A model generated the notes under the pieces. The model made no database searches and was not told where the DNA came from. It saw only the letters and a list, made by a program, of their open reading frames with translations. Shown here in pieces: positions 1-9,416 of a DNA stretch of 64,000 nucleotides. Origin of the DNA: SXZD01 sp034680345 (lineage in GTDB: Bacteria > Pseudomonadota > Gammaproteobacteria > Burkholderiales > Burkholderiaceae_B); contig JAXISZ010000009.1 of assembly GCA_034680345.1 (NCBI GenBank), forward strand, positions 7,979-71,978, given 5' to 3'. Position 1 is the stretch's first letter; each line of letters opens with the position of its first letter. The position numbers and the translations under genes are program-made.

Positions 1-198
1 AATACACCATTTGATCGTCAAATGGCATATCGGTATTTAGTTGAGCAGGGCATTGGTGAAACGGCTCGGCAGCGGTTGTATGATGGGTTGTTAAAAGGCT
101 GGGCCGTGATGGATCATCAATACATACAAGCTCATTGGCTCGGTGCTTCTCGTCCATTACAGCCCCGAGCAAGGGGGCGCCCAATAAAATCAAAGTGA
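1..198 (+). CDS. C-terminal tail of a probable REP-associated/IS200-like (Y1) transposase (partial)
   Basis: An open frame enters from the left edge and stops with TGA at 198, leaving 65 residues. The tail reads Y-R-Y-L-V, then LKGWAVMDHQYIQ, then RPLQPRARGRPIKSK. This resembles the usual ending of Y1/REP-associated tyrosine transposases: a YRxLF-like helix, a GWxxGxxxF-like segment and a closing basic RGRPxK tail. The catalytic HUH and Tyr motifs would lie upstream, outside the window. The perfect palindrome directly behind the stop supports a link to a REP-type element. The family call rests on pattern memory only; another basic-tailed DNA-binding protein is possible. Confidence 0.5.
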   Translation, partial: NTPFDRQMAYRYLVEQGIGETARQRLYDGLLKGWAVMDHQYIQAHWLGASRPLQPRARGRPIKSK

Positions 199-200
199 TG

Positions 201-250
201 TGACCCTATATATTTAATAAAATATTTATTTCATTAAATATATAGGGTCA
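201..250. repeat. Perfect 18-bp palindrome, REP-like and/or terminator
   Basis: Arms at 201-218 and 233-250 (TGACCCTATATATTTAAT and its exact reverse complement) flank a 14-base AT-rich loop. The right arm runs into GACCC and a T-rich stretch (256-268), so the hairpin could end transcription of the upstream gene. The junction GGGTCAGACCC is itself a small palindrome, of a kind I associate with the ends of Y1-transposase units. Whether it is a REP, an element end or simply a terminator cannot be settled from one copy. Confidence 0.6.
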
Positions 251-268
251 GACCCTTTTTGTTTTTTC

Positions 269-297
269 TTGGCTTCCTTTTAAAATCCGGTTACAGT
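269..297 (+). promoter_or_regulatory. Candidate promoter for gltB
   Basis: TTGGCT at 269-274, a 17-base spacer, and TACAGT at 292-297, followed 32 bases later by the gltB ATG. The spacing is ideal but both hexamers are imperfect, so this is only a candidate. Confidence 0.3.
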
Positions 298-329
298 ACT
301 TAAGGATTAATTATTTTTAAGGAATCAGC

Positions 330-3300
330 ATGCAAGACCTTCGTCAGCAAGCCCAAGAACATGGTATGTACTCAGCGGTTCACGAACATGACGCATGTGG
401 CGTGGGTTTTGTGGCGCATATCAAAGGCAAAAAATCCTACAGCATCATTAAAAATGGTTTGTCTATTCTTGAAAATCTTGATCACCGCGGGGCTGTGGGT
501 GCAGATCCGTTGATGGGTGATGGTGCCGGTATTTTGATTCAAATACCTGATGCTTTTTATCGTGATCAAATGCGCTTGCATGGTGTTGACCTTCCGCCGC
601 CAGGTGAGTACGGGGTGGGCGTGGTGTTTTTGCCTAAAGAAAATGCGTCTCGCTTGGCTTGTGAACAAGAAATAGAACGCGCTGTAAAGGCTGAGGGCCA
701 AGTGATTTTGGGTTGGCGAGATGTTCCTGTTAATTTAGAAATGCCCATGTCACCAACTGTACGCGCTAAGGAACCCGTGATTCGGCAAGTTTTTATTGGC
801 CGTGGCCCAGATATCATGGTGACTGACGCTTTGGAGCGTAAGCTTTACGTGATTCGTAAGCGTTCGTCTCACGCCATTCAGCAACTGAATTTAGCGCATG
901 GCAAAGAGTATTTTATGCCTTCTATGTCGGCGCGCACAGTGGTGTATAAAGGTTTACTTTTGGCCAACCAGGTTGGTGAGTATTACAAAGACCTGAAAGA
1001 CGAGCGCTGTGTTTCGGCTTTGGCTTTGGTGCATCAACGTTTTTCTACCAATACATTTCCCGAGTGGCCTTTGGCTCATCCGTATCGCATGTTGGCCCAT
1101 AATGGTGAAATTAACACTGTTAAGGGTAATTTTAACTGGATACGTGCCCGTGAAGGGGTAATGAAATCGGTTGTTCTTGGCAAAGATTTACAAAAATTAT
1201 TTCCTTTGATTTATGAGGGCCAGTCTGACACGGCGTGTTTTGACAATTGTTTAGAATTATTGGTGATGGCCGGTTACCCCATAGCACAAGCCATGATGAT
1301 GATGATTCCAGAAGCTTGGGAGCAACACACATTGATGGACGAAAACCGCCGTGCTTTTTATGAATACCACGCCGCTATGATGGAACCATGGGATGGCCCT
1401 GCGGCCATGGCTTTTACTGACGGTCGTCAAATTGGCGCCACCTTAGATCGCAATGGTTTGCGTCCTGCTCGGTACATTGTGACAGAAGATGATTTGGTCA
1501 TTATGGCTTCTGAGTCTGGTACATTACCTATACCAGAAAGCAAAATTGTAAAAAAATGGCGCCTGCAACCCGGCAAAATGTTTTTAATCGATATGGATGC
1601 GGGTCGCATTATTGATGACAAACAATTAAAAGACCAGCTCGCCAATGCTAAACCCTATAAACAGTGGATTGACACCATTCGTATTAAATTAGACGAAGTG
1701 CAAGGCAAAGCTGAACCCGCTGGTTTTAAAGACACTTTATTAGACCGTCAACAAGCGTTTGGTTATACGCAAGAAGATTTGAAGTTTTTAATGGCGCCAA
1801 TGCTGGTGTCAGCCGAAGAAGCAATTGGCTCCATGGGCAATGACAGCCCATTGGCCATCATGTCTAATAAGCTTAAACCGCTTTACAGTTATTTTAAGCA
1901 GTTGTTTGCGCAGGTGACTAATCCTCCGATTGACCCGATTCGTGAAAATTTGGTGATGTCTTTGGTGAGTTTTATTGGCCCTAAACCCAATTTATTGGAT
2001 TTGAACAATATTAATCCGCCTATGCGCTTAGAAGTTAGCCAGCCGGTTTTGACCTTTGCAGATATGGCTAAAATTCGCGTCATTGAAAAAATGACCAGCG
2101 GTAAATTTCGCAGCCATGAACTGGATATTTGTTATCCGGTGGCATGGGGTAAAGAGGGCATTGAGGCGCGGTTGGCCTCGCTATGTGCTCAGGCTGTTGA
2201 TGTTATTAAAACCGGTGCCAATATTTTAATCGTGACTGATCGTTTTATGGACCGAGACCATGTAGCCATTCCGGCTTTATTAGCCACCTCGGCTGTGCAT
2301 CAGCATTTGGTGAAAGCCGGTTTGCGCACAAGTGCAGGATTGGTGGTTGAAACGGGTTCAGCTAGAGAAGTACATCATTTTGCGCTATTGGCGGGGTATG
2401 GCGCAGAAGCCATTCACCCTTATCTGGCTTTAGAAACAATTGGGGACTTGGCCAAAGCACAAACCAATATGTTAAGCGCCGACCAGGCCATCTACCATTA
2501 TATTAAGGCGGTGGGTAAGGGTTTGATGAAAGTGATGTCCAAAATGGGCATTTCTACCTATATGTCCTATACCGGTGCTCAAATTTTTGAAGCGGTTGGT
2601 TTGAAAAAAAGTTTTGTGGATGCGTATTTTCGTGGAACCCCCACAAAGGTGGAAGGTATTGGCGTGTTTGAAGTTGCGCAAGAGGCTATTTGCATTCATC
2701 AAGCAGCTTTTGGGCAGGATCCGGTATTGGCTAATGCTTTGGATGCGGGCGGTGAATACGCCTTTCGCATCCGTGGTGAACAGCACATGTGGACCCCGGA
2801 TGCGATTGCTAAATTGCAGCACGCCACGCGCAGTGAAAGTTATCAAACTTATAAAGCGTACGCACAAATTATTAATGATCAAAGTCGTCGTTACATGACC
2901 TTGCGGGGTTTGTTTGAGTTTAAACTTGATTTAAACAAATCAATTGCCATTGAAGAGGTTGAGCCTGTCAAAGAAATTGTGAAACGCTTTGTAACCGGTG
3001 CAATGTCTTTAGGTTCTATTTCAACAGAGGCGCACACCACTTTGGCCATTGCTATGAACCGTATTGGGGGTAAATCGAATACAGGCGAAGGTGGCGAAGA
3101 TTATAAGCGTTACCGTCAAGAAATGCGTCTGGGCTTAGGTAAAGCCCCTGGCGATGGGGTGATTCAAGATGGCCAAACCGTGGCTGAAGTTTTGGGTAAA
3201 GATCGCGTGGTGGCACCTATTGTGATGAAGGCTGGGGACTCTTTACGTTCTCGAATCAAACAGGTGGCTTCTGGTCGTTTTGGTGTGACAGCAGAATATT

Positions 3301-5051
3301 TAGCTTCGGCTGATCAAATTCAAATTAAAATGGCCCAAGGAGCTAAGCCTGGCGAGGGTGGGCAATTACCTGGTGGCAAAGTGTCTGAATACATTGGTCA
3401 GTTGCGATATTCCGTGCCCGGTGTGGGTTTGATTTCGCCACCGCCGCATCATGACATTTATTCTATTGAAGATCTTGCACAGTTAATTCATGATCTCAAA
3501 AATGCCAATTCCCAGGCGTCTATTTCCGTAAAATTGGTGTCTGAGGTGGGGGTGGGCACTGTTGCTGCTGGTGTATCTAAAGCCAAGGCAGATCACGTGG
3601 TGATTGCTGGCTACGATGGTGGTACTGGTGCTTCCCCTGTTTCTTCGATTAAACACGCAGGTACCCCTTGGGAGTTGGGGTTGGCTGAAACGCAGCAAAC
3701 TTTGGTGATCAATGGCTTGCGTGGGCGTATTCGGGTGCAGGTTGACGGCCAAATGAAGACAGGGCGAGACGTGGTGATTGGTGCCATGTTAGGAGCTGAT
3801 GAATTTGGCTTTGCTACAGCCCCTTTGGTGGTAGAAGGGTGCATCATGATGCGCAAATGCCACTTGAATACGTGTCCGGTTGGAGTGGCTACTCAAGATC
3901 CGGTGTTGCGTGCAAAATTTCAGGGTAAGCCTGAGCATGTGGTTAACTACTTTTTCTTTGTGGCGCAAGAAGTGCGAGAAATTATGGCCCAATTGGGCGT
4001 GCGTCGTTTTGATGAACTGATTGGCCGCTCAGATTTATTAGACACGAAAAAGGGGATTGCGCATTGGAAAGCGCAAGGTTTAGATTTTTCTCGGGTATTT
4101 TACCGCGCTGAAAATTCGGCTGACACCCAATTGCACAGTGGTTCGCAAAATCACGGTTTAGAAGGGGCATTAGACAATAAACTCATTGAGCACAGCCGAA
4201 ATGCCCTTGAAAAAGGCGAGCGGGTGTCTTTTATTATGCCCATTGGCAATGTGAATCGTACAGTGGGCACAATGTTGTCTGGTGAAGTGGCGCGCCGTTA
4301 TGGCCATGCCGGCCTGCCAGACGATACCATTCATATTCAGTTCACCGGTACAGCGGGTCAGTCCTTTGGGGCATTTTTAGCCCATGGTATTACCTTAGAT
4401 TTGGTGGGTGAGGGCAACGATTACGTTGGCAAAGGTTTGTCTGGTGGTTGCATTATTGTTCGTCCCGCAAACGATTTTCGGGGTAAGTCTGACGAAAACA
4501 TGATTGCTGGTAATACCTTGCTGTATGGTGCTATAGCTGGGCAAGCGTATTTACGAGGTGTGGTTGGTGAACGTTTTGCTGTGCGTAATTCTGGTGCTGT
4601 TGCTGTGGTTGAGGGTACAGGCGATCATTGTTGTGAATACATGACAGGCGGCACCGTGGTGGCTTTAGGTAAAACAGGGCGTAATTTTGCTGCTGGTATG
4701 AGCGGCGGGGTGGCTTATGTTTACGATGTGGATGGTTTATTTTCCAAACGCTGTAATATGGCGCAAGTTGATTTAGAACCTTTACTTAGCGTAGCAGATC
4801 AACAAGCGCAGGGCGATCAATCCAGTTGGCATACCATTATTGCTGGTGGTCAACGTGAGGCAGATGAAACTATTTTAAAGCGCTTAATTGAACAGCATGC
4901 CAGTTATACAGGCAGTGGTTTGGCCAAGTTTATTCTTGAAAACTGGGCAGAAGAGCAAAAGAAATTCATCAAAGTATTTCCGCATGAATACAAGCGCGCT
5001 TTAAAACAATTGTGGAACATAGCAGCGCAGTCTGTGCAGCAGGCAGCCTAA
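330..5051 (+). CDS. gltB: Glutamate synthase (NADPH) large subunit
   Basis: The large subunit makes two glutamates from glutamine and 2-oxoglutarate in the cytoplasm. At 1573 residues it has the normal family length. The glutamine amidotransferase domain should begin at Cys23 in DACGVGF after removal of a short propeptide, the usual maturation for this family. The FMN-binding synthase domain follows (about 850-1220), with the 3Fe-4S cysteines at 1171, 1177 and 1182 in CIMMRKCHLNTCPVG. The glycine-rich beta-helix domain forms the C-terminus (about 1290-1500). AAGGAA lies just upstream of the ATG. The gene is 29 bases ahead of gltD, so the two are clearly an operon. Nothing looks broken. Confidence 0.98.
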   Translation: MQDLRQQAQEHGMYSAVHEHDACGVGFVAHIKGKKSYSIIKNGLSILENLDHRGAVGADPLMGDGAGILIQIPDAFYRDQMRLHGVDLPPPGEYGVGVVFLPKENASRLACEQEIERAVKAEGQVILGWRDVPVNLEMPMSPTVRAKEPVIRQVFIGRGPDIMVTDALERKLYVIRKRSSHAIQQLNLAHGKEYFMPSMSARTVVYKGLLLANQVGEYYKDLKDERCVSALALVHQRFSTNTFPEWPLAHPYRMLAHNGEINTVKGNFNWIRAREGVMKSVVLGKDLQKLFPLIYEGQSDTACFDNCLELLVMAGYPIAQAMMMMIPEAWEQHTLMDENRRAFYEYHAAMMEPWDGPAAMAFTDGRQIGATLDRNGLRPARYIVTEDDLVIMASESGTLPIPESKIVKKWRLQPGKMFLIDMDAGRIIDDKQLKDQLANAKPYKQWIDTIRIKLDEVQGKAEPAGFKDTLLDRQQAFGYTQEDLKFLMAPMLVSAEEAIGSMGNDSPLAIMSNKLKPLYSYFKQLFAQVTNPPIDPIRENLVMSLVSFIGPKPNLLDLNNINPPMRLEVSQPVLTFADMAKIRVIEKMTSGKFRSHELDICYPVAWGKEGIEARLASLCAQAVDVIKTGANILIVTDRFMDRDHVAIPALLATSAVHQHLVKAGLRTSAGLVVETGSAREVHHFALLAGYGAEAIHPYLALETIGDLAKAQTNMLSADQAIYHYIKAVGKGLMKVMSKMGISTYMSYTGAQIFEAVGLKKSFVDAYFRGTPTKVEGIGVFEVAQEAICIHQAAFGQDPVLANALDAGGEYAFRIRGEQHMWTPDAIAKLQHATRSESYQTYKAYAQIINDQSRRYMTLRGLFEFKLDLNKSIAIEEVEPVKEIVKRFVTGAMSLGSISTEAHTTLAIAMNRIGGKSNTGEGGEDYKRYRQEMRLGLGKAPGDGVIQDGQTVAEVLGKDRVVAPIVMKAGDSLRSRIKQVASGRFGVTAEYLASADQIQIKMAQGAKPGEGGQLPGGKVSEYIGQLRYSVPGVGLISPPPHHDIYSIEDLAQLIHDLKNANSQASISVKLVSEVGVGTVAAGVSKAKADHVVIAGYDGGTGASPVSSIKHAGTPWELGLAETQQTLVINGLRGRIRVQVDGQMKTGRDVVIGAMLGADEFGFATAPLVVEGCIMMRKCHLNTCPVGVATQDPVLRAKFQGKPEHVVNYFFFVAQEVREIMAQLGVRRFDELIGRSDLLDTKKGIAHWKAQGLDFSRVFYRAENSADTQLHSGSQNHGLEGALDNKLIEHSRNALEKGERVSFIMPIGNVNRTVGTMLSGEVARRYGHAGLPDDTIHIQFTGTAGQSFGAFLAHGITLDLVGEGNDYVGKGLSGGCIIVRPANDFRGKSDENMIAGNTLLYGAIAGQAYLRGVVGERFAVRNSGAVAVVEGTGDHCCEYMTGGTVVALGKTGRNFAAGMSGGVAYVYDVDGLFSKRCNMAQVDLEPLLSVADQQAQGDQSSWHTIIAGGQREADETILKRLIEQHASYTGSGLAKFILENWAEEQKKFIKVFPHEYKRALKQLWNIAAQSVQQAA

Positions 5052-5080
5052 TCAGCAAGCGGTGAAAAGGAAGAATAACC

Positions 5081-6568
5081 ATGGGTAAAGTCACAGGATT
5101 TTTAGAATTTGAGCGCTTAGAAGCGGGTTATGAAGCGCCTGAAAAGCGGGTGAAACACTACAAAGAGTTTGTGCTTGGTTTAACTGATGCGCAAGCTAAA
5201 ATACAGGGTGCGCGGTGTATGGACTGTGGTATACCGTTTTGCAACAATGGATGTCCGGTAAACAACATCATTCCTGATTTTAACGATTTGGTGTATAAAC
5301 AAGATTGGCAAAATGCTATCAAAGTGCTGCATTCAACCAATAATTTCCCCGAGTTTACGGGGCGAGTTTGTCCAGCGCCTTGTGAAGCAGCATGCACCTT
5401 GGGCATTAACAGTGACCCGGTAGGTATTAAATCGATTGAGCATGCCATTATTGACAAAGCTTGGGAAAATGGTTGGGTGCTGCCAGAACCTGCGGTTGTT
5501 AAAACGGGTAAAAAAGTGGCTATTGTGGGTTCCGGTCCTGCCGGTTTGGCAGCGGCGCAGCAGTTGGCTCGGGTTGGTCACAGTGTTGTGGTGTTTGAAA
5601 AAAATGATCGCATTGGCGGATTATTGCGCTACGGTATACCCGACTTTAAAATGGAAAAGCACCACATTGACCGTCGTGTAGAGCAGCTTATACAAGAAGG
5701 GGTAGAATTTTGTACGGGTGTATTGGTAGGTGGGGCATTACGAGAAACGGGCGTTAATAATTTTGCTCATCAAGTGATCGCGCCTGAGGCGTTGTTACAG
5801 CAATTTGACGCTGTGCTTTTGTCTGGCGGGGCTGAGCAGCCGCGTGATTTACCTGTGCCCGGAAGACAATTAAAAGGAGTGCATTTTGCAATGGATTTTT
5901 TACCTTTGCAAAATAAAGTTAATGCCGGAGATAAAGTAAAAAATCAACTCATGGCCACTAAAAAACATGTGTTGGTGATTGGCGGTGGTGATACGGGTTC
6001 AGACTGCGTTGGCACATCAAACCGGCATGGTGCTGCAGCTGTTACTCAAATTGAATTGATGCCGCAACCACCTGAACAAGAAAATAAAGCTTTGGTGTGG
6101 CCATACTGGCCAATGAAAATGCGTACATCTTCATCGCATGAAGAGGGGGTGGCACGAGATTGGGCGGTGACCACCAAACAATTTTTAGACGATGGCAAGG
6201 GTCGGGTCAGAGCGGCTTTGTGTGCCAGAGTAGAATGGGTTCAAGATCAGGCCACAGGGCAGATGAAAATGCAGGAAGTGCCTGGGTCAGAATTCGAACT
6301 TCAGGCCGATTTGGTTTTATTTGCAATGGGTTTTGTCAGTCCAGCAGCTAGCATTTTACAAGCCTTTGGTGTGGAACGTGATAGCCGCGGCAATGCCAAG
6401 GCCAGCACAGATGGGGTTGGGTGTTATCAAACCAATGTGAACAAAGTATTTACTGCTGGTGATATGCGCCGTGGTCAAAGTTTGGTGGTTTGGGCCATTC
6501 GCGAGGGTAGACAGGCCGCAAGAGCCATGGACGAATACTTGATGGGGGCCAGTGTTTTGCCAAGGTAG
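5081..6568 (+). CDS. gltD: Glutamate synthase small subunit
   Basis: The small subunit takes electrons from NADPH through FAD and 4Fe-4S clusters and passes them to GltB. The 495-residue protein opens with the cysteine-rich domain (CMDCGIPFCNNGCPVNN near 46-62, then CPAPCEAAC near 98). A first dinucleotide fold follows (VAIVGSGPAGLAAA, about 146), then a second (VLVIGGGDTGSDCVG, about 300). The C-terminal segment VFTAGDMRRGQSLVVWAI is the typical flavin-binding end. AAGGAA precedes the ATG. It lies 29 bases behind gltB and belongs to the same transcript. Confidence 0.98.
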   Translation: MGKVTGFLEFERLEAGYEAPEKRVKHYKEFVLGLTDAQAKIQGARCMDCGIPFCNNGCPVNNIIPDFNDLVYKQDWQNAIKVLHSTNNFPEFTGRVCPAPCEAACTLGINSDPVGIKSIEHAIIDKAWENGWVLPEPAVVKTGKKVAIVGSGPAGLAAAQQLARVGHSVVVFEKNDRIGGLLRYGIPDFKMEKHHIDRRVEQLIQEGVEFCTGVLVGGALRETGVNNFAHQVIAPEALLQQFDAVLLSGGAEQPRDLPVPGRQLKGVHFAMDFLPLQNKVNAGDKVKNQLMATKKHVLVIGGGDTGSDCVGTSNRHGAAAVTQIELMPQPPEQENKALVWPYWPMKMRTSSSHEEGVARDWAVTTKQFLDDGKGRVRAALCARVEWVQDQATGQMKMQEVPGSEFELQADLVLFAMGFVSPAASILQAFGVERDSRGNAKASTDGVGCYQTNVNKVFTAGDMRRGQSLVVWAIREGRQAARAMDEYLMGASVLPR

Positions 6569-6583
6569 TATCATTGTGTTGTT

Positions 6584-8359
6584 TTGACAAGTATAAAAGA
6601 CCTTGCCGTGTCTCATATTTCAAGCGAAAGCACCGATTTTCAAGTTTATAAACGACTGCTGCCATATACTTTGCGGTATTGGAAAGTGTTGTTACTTTCC
6701 TTGTTTGCATTGATGGTGGCTGCAGCCACTGAGCCAATGTTTGCTAGGGTGATTAAACCCTTGATTGATGACAATTTCAACGCGCAAGACCGAACCATGG
6801 CACGGTGGTTGCCTGTCCTGATTTTGTTGATATTTGTATTGAGGGCGGTGGCCACTTATGTCAACGACACCAGCAGCGCTTGGTTGTCGGGGCGGGTGGT
6901 GTACGATTTGCGGCAGCAAATGTTGGAGCGCATCATGCAGTTTCCGTCGCGCTATTTTCATGAAAATCCTGCTGCGCGTTTGAGTACTTCAGTATTAAAC
7001 AATGTTAATGCAGTTACAGAAGCCGGTTTTAATATAATCACAGTAGCCATTAAAGATGGCATTACTGTTTTGGGTTTGTTGGGTTTATTGCTATACACCA
7101 ATTGGCGCTTAACCTTGATTTGTTTGATCATTTTGCCTTTGGTGGGTTTGGGTTTGCGTTTGGCAGCTAAACGCATAGCGGTGTATGTTCGTCAGTGGCA
7201 GCAATCCTCTGGCGATTTAATGCAAACATTGACAGAGATTATTTCTGCGCATCGCGCTATTAAAATTTATGGTGCTCAGCAAGCGGAAACGCGCACTTTT
7301 TTAAGCAATTCCAATTTAATTCGACAAATGGCTTTGAAGGTAACTTCAACCAGCTCGATCAATTCCGGTGTGGTGCAATTTTTTATGGCTGCAGCTGTGG
7401 CTATGGTGGTTTACTTTGCAGGGCGATTGGCCAGTAAGGGACAAATGACTGCTGGTGATTTTGCTTCCTTTATGACCGCCATGTTGATGTTAATGTCGCC
7501 AATTAAGCGTTTGACCGCTTTGAATCAGTCTTTACAAAAAGGCTTGGTGGCTGCGCGAGATGTTTTTCATGTGATTGATTCTGATGTAGAAAAAGACATG
7601 GGTACATTTGTTTTAGCGCGCGCGCGCGGTCAAGTTGACTTTCTCAAAGTTGGTTTTACTTATTCTGACTCAGCTTCAAACGTGTTACAAAACATCAATT
7701 TATCTGTTAGGCCAGGTATGACAGTGGGCATTGTGGGCGAATCGGGCAGCGGTAAATCTACTTTGATTAGTTTATTGCCTCGTTTATTTGAAAAAACCGT
7801 GGGGCAACTGTTAATTGATGGTGTTGATGTTTCACAATGGCGTTTGTCTAGTTTGCGTCAGCAAATGGCAATTGTGACGCAAGACAGCCATTTGTTTAAT
7901 GATACAGTTTTTAACAATATTGCGTATGGTGAAATGGCTGGCGCTTCAATTGACCAGGTTCGCCAAGCGGCAAAAATGGCCAATGCGCTTGAGTTTATTG
8001 AGCAATTGCCGCAGGGTTTTGAAACCTTATTGGGTGATTCGGGCATTCGACTATCGGGTGGTCAGCGTCAGCGGATTTCAATTGCGCGGGCGTTTTTGAA
8101 AGATGCGCCTATTTTGATTTTTGATGAAGCCACCTCAGCCTTAGACAATGTGGCTGAAAGAGAAGTGCAGCGGGATATGGAGATTTTATCGCGTGGGCGC
8201 ACAACTTTTATAGTGGCGCATCGTTTGTCTACTTTAATTCATGCTGACTTAATTGTGGTGTTGCATCGGGGTGGTATTGTGGAAAGTGGTTCGCATATGC
8301 AGTTATTGGATTTAGGCCGATATTATGCCAGACTGTACAGCTCGCAATTTGGTCAGTGA
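6584..8359 (+). CDS. msbA: Lipid A export ATP-binding/permease protein MsbA
   Basis: MsbA is an inner-membrane ABC half-transporter that flips core-lipid A to the periplasmic face. The 591-residue protein has an N-terminal six-helix domain and a C-terminal ATPase: Walker A GESGSGKST near 385, signature LSGGQRQ near 490, Walker B ILIFDEATSALD near 509. The C-terminal residues SSQFGQ match the end of classical MsbA. The start is uncertain. The longest frame opens with TTG at 6584, 15 bases behind gltD; an in-frame GTG follows at 6608; the first ATG falls inside the first membrane segment and is too late. The following genes build LPS, which fits. Confidence 0.93.
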   Translation: MTSIKDLAVSHISSESTDFQVYKRLLPYTLRYWKVLLLSLFALMVAAATEPMFARVIKPLIDDNFNAQDRTMARWLPVLILLIFVLRAVATYVNDTSSAWLSGRVVYDLRQQMLERIMQFPSRYFHENPAARLSTSVLNNVNAVTEAGFNIITVAIKDGITVLGLLGLLLYTNWRLTLICLIILPLVGLGLRLAAKRIAVYVRQWQQSSGDLMQTLTEIISAHRAIKIYGAQQAETRTFLSNSNLIRQMALKVTSTSSINSGVVQFFMAAAVAMVVYFAGRLASKGQMTAGDFASFMTAMLMLMSPIKRLTALNQSLQKGLVAARDVFHVIDSDVEKDMGTFVLARARGQVDFLKVGFTYSDSASNVLQNINLSVRPGMTVGIVGESGSGKSTLISLLPRLFEKTVGQLLIDGVDVSQWRLSSLRQQMAIVTQDSHLFNDTVFNNIAYGEMAGASIDQVRQAAKMANALEFIEQLPQGFETLLGDSGIRLSGGQRQRISIARAFLKDAPILIFDEATSALDNVAEREVQRDMEILSRGRTTFIVAHRLSTLIHADLIVVLHRGGIVESGSHMQLLDLGRYYARLYSSQFGQ

Positions 8360-8421
8360 ACTATTTTAAGTAGGGCTTGATCACCATATCTTTTAATTTT
8401 GTATTCTGATACCTAGAATTA

Positions 8422-9416
8422 ATGTTAGTTTTGTTGAAAACTCGCTCTTATCTGCGGCAATTTAATCAAATGCGTAAGCGGTGGTTGGAACGCTTGGGTG
8501 TTTCGCCTCGTCGATTTAACCAATTGCAGGCAGATTATCAAGCTTTAGCTGAAACTTTGGGCGCTTTAAGCCCTTGTTTGGCTCGTCAGGTTGCTTTGCA
8601 TGAAATAAAACCATTGCCCGAAAACACTTGGAATGAGTTGTGTTTATTGGTTAGTCATAGCAGCGACGGAAAATTAAAGCCCCATATGCGTTTTTACGCA
8701 CAACACTTGCAACAGCAGTCAATTGGTGTGGTGCTTATTTTAAATGCTGACGTGCAGGTGCAAACATTGCAATATGCCATGGGCGATTTAGACGTGTTTT
8801 CGGCGGTATATGTTCGCCCCAATTTGGGCTACGACTTTGCAGCTTGGTCCCAGGTGTTTAGTGTGTTAAAAAATACATGCCAAGGCCTTGATCGCTTGTA
8901 CTTAAGTAATGACAGTTTGGCTGGGCCGGTCAATGAAGTGGCTTGGTTAACTGTATTGCAACGTATTCGCGGTAGTTCGGCCGGTTTGATTGCTTTAACA
9001 GATTACGCTGCTCCACGCTGGCATGCACAGAGCTTTTTTTAGTTTTAAGTCGCGCATTGCTAACCAACGATGCATTTGCAGCCTATTTTTCCAATTTCTG
9101 GAATTTGTCGAGTAAACGTTTGGTGATTGATGTTTATGAAAGCTGGTTAGCTCAAAATGTTCAGAATTTAGGGTATGCGGTGGACATTATGTTTGCTGCG
9201 CACGAGTTGAATATAGACATTGATATTTACCATCGAGATGACCTGATTAAATATTTATCGGCGGGCATGCCATTTGTGAAGTTTAAAAATCTACTATCAT
9301 CTAAATGGCAAGCGGCCATTGCCCCTTATTGTTCACCCCTTTTCTGTAAAGCCTTTCTGCCGACTTATGCCAAACATTTGAGCAAAGGCAATCACAAGGA
9401 TGGCTGCAAAAAATGA
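8422..9416 (+). pseudogene. RgpF-like LPS/rhamnan biosynthesis protein, interrupted by a frameshift
   Basis: Two adjoining frames, 8422-9042 and 9042-9416, make one protein of about 331 residues. Seven Ts at 9034-9040 put TAG in frame after AQSFF. With eight Ts the reading would run on as SFFLVLSRALLTNDAF, which fits the conserved block of the RgpF (rhamnan synthesis F) family. Other family-like parts are LYLSNDSLAGPV near 160 and the C-terminal YESWLAQNVQNLGY. Such proteins act in synthesis of cell-surface polysaccharide. The neighbours are LPS genes. The tail overlaps the convergent O-antigen ligase by 84 bases. A sequencing error, a real pseudogene or an on/off homopolymer switch are all possible. 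Confidence 0.75.

Noticed and set aside
6584..6600. TTGACA directly after gltD as a -35 box for msbA
   Set aside because: No -10 hexamer stands at 16-18 bases (CGTGTC there). The TTG is better seen as part of the msbA reading frame.
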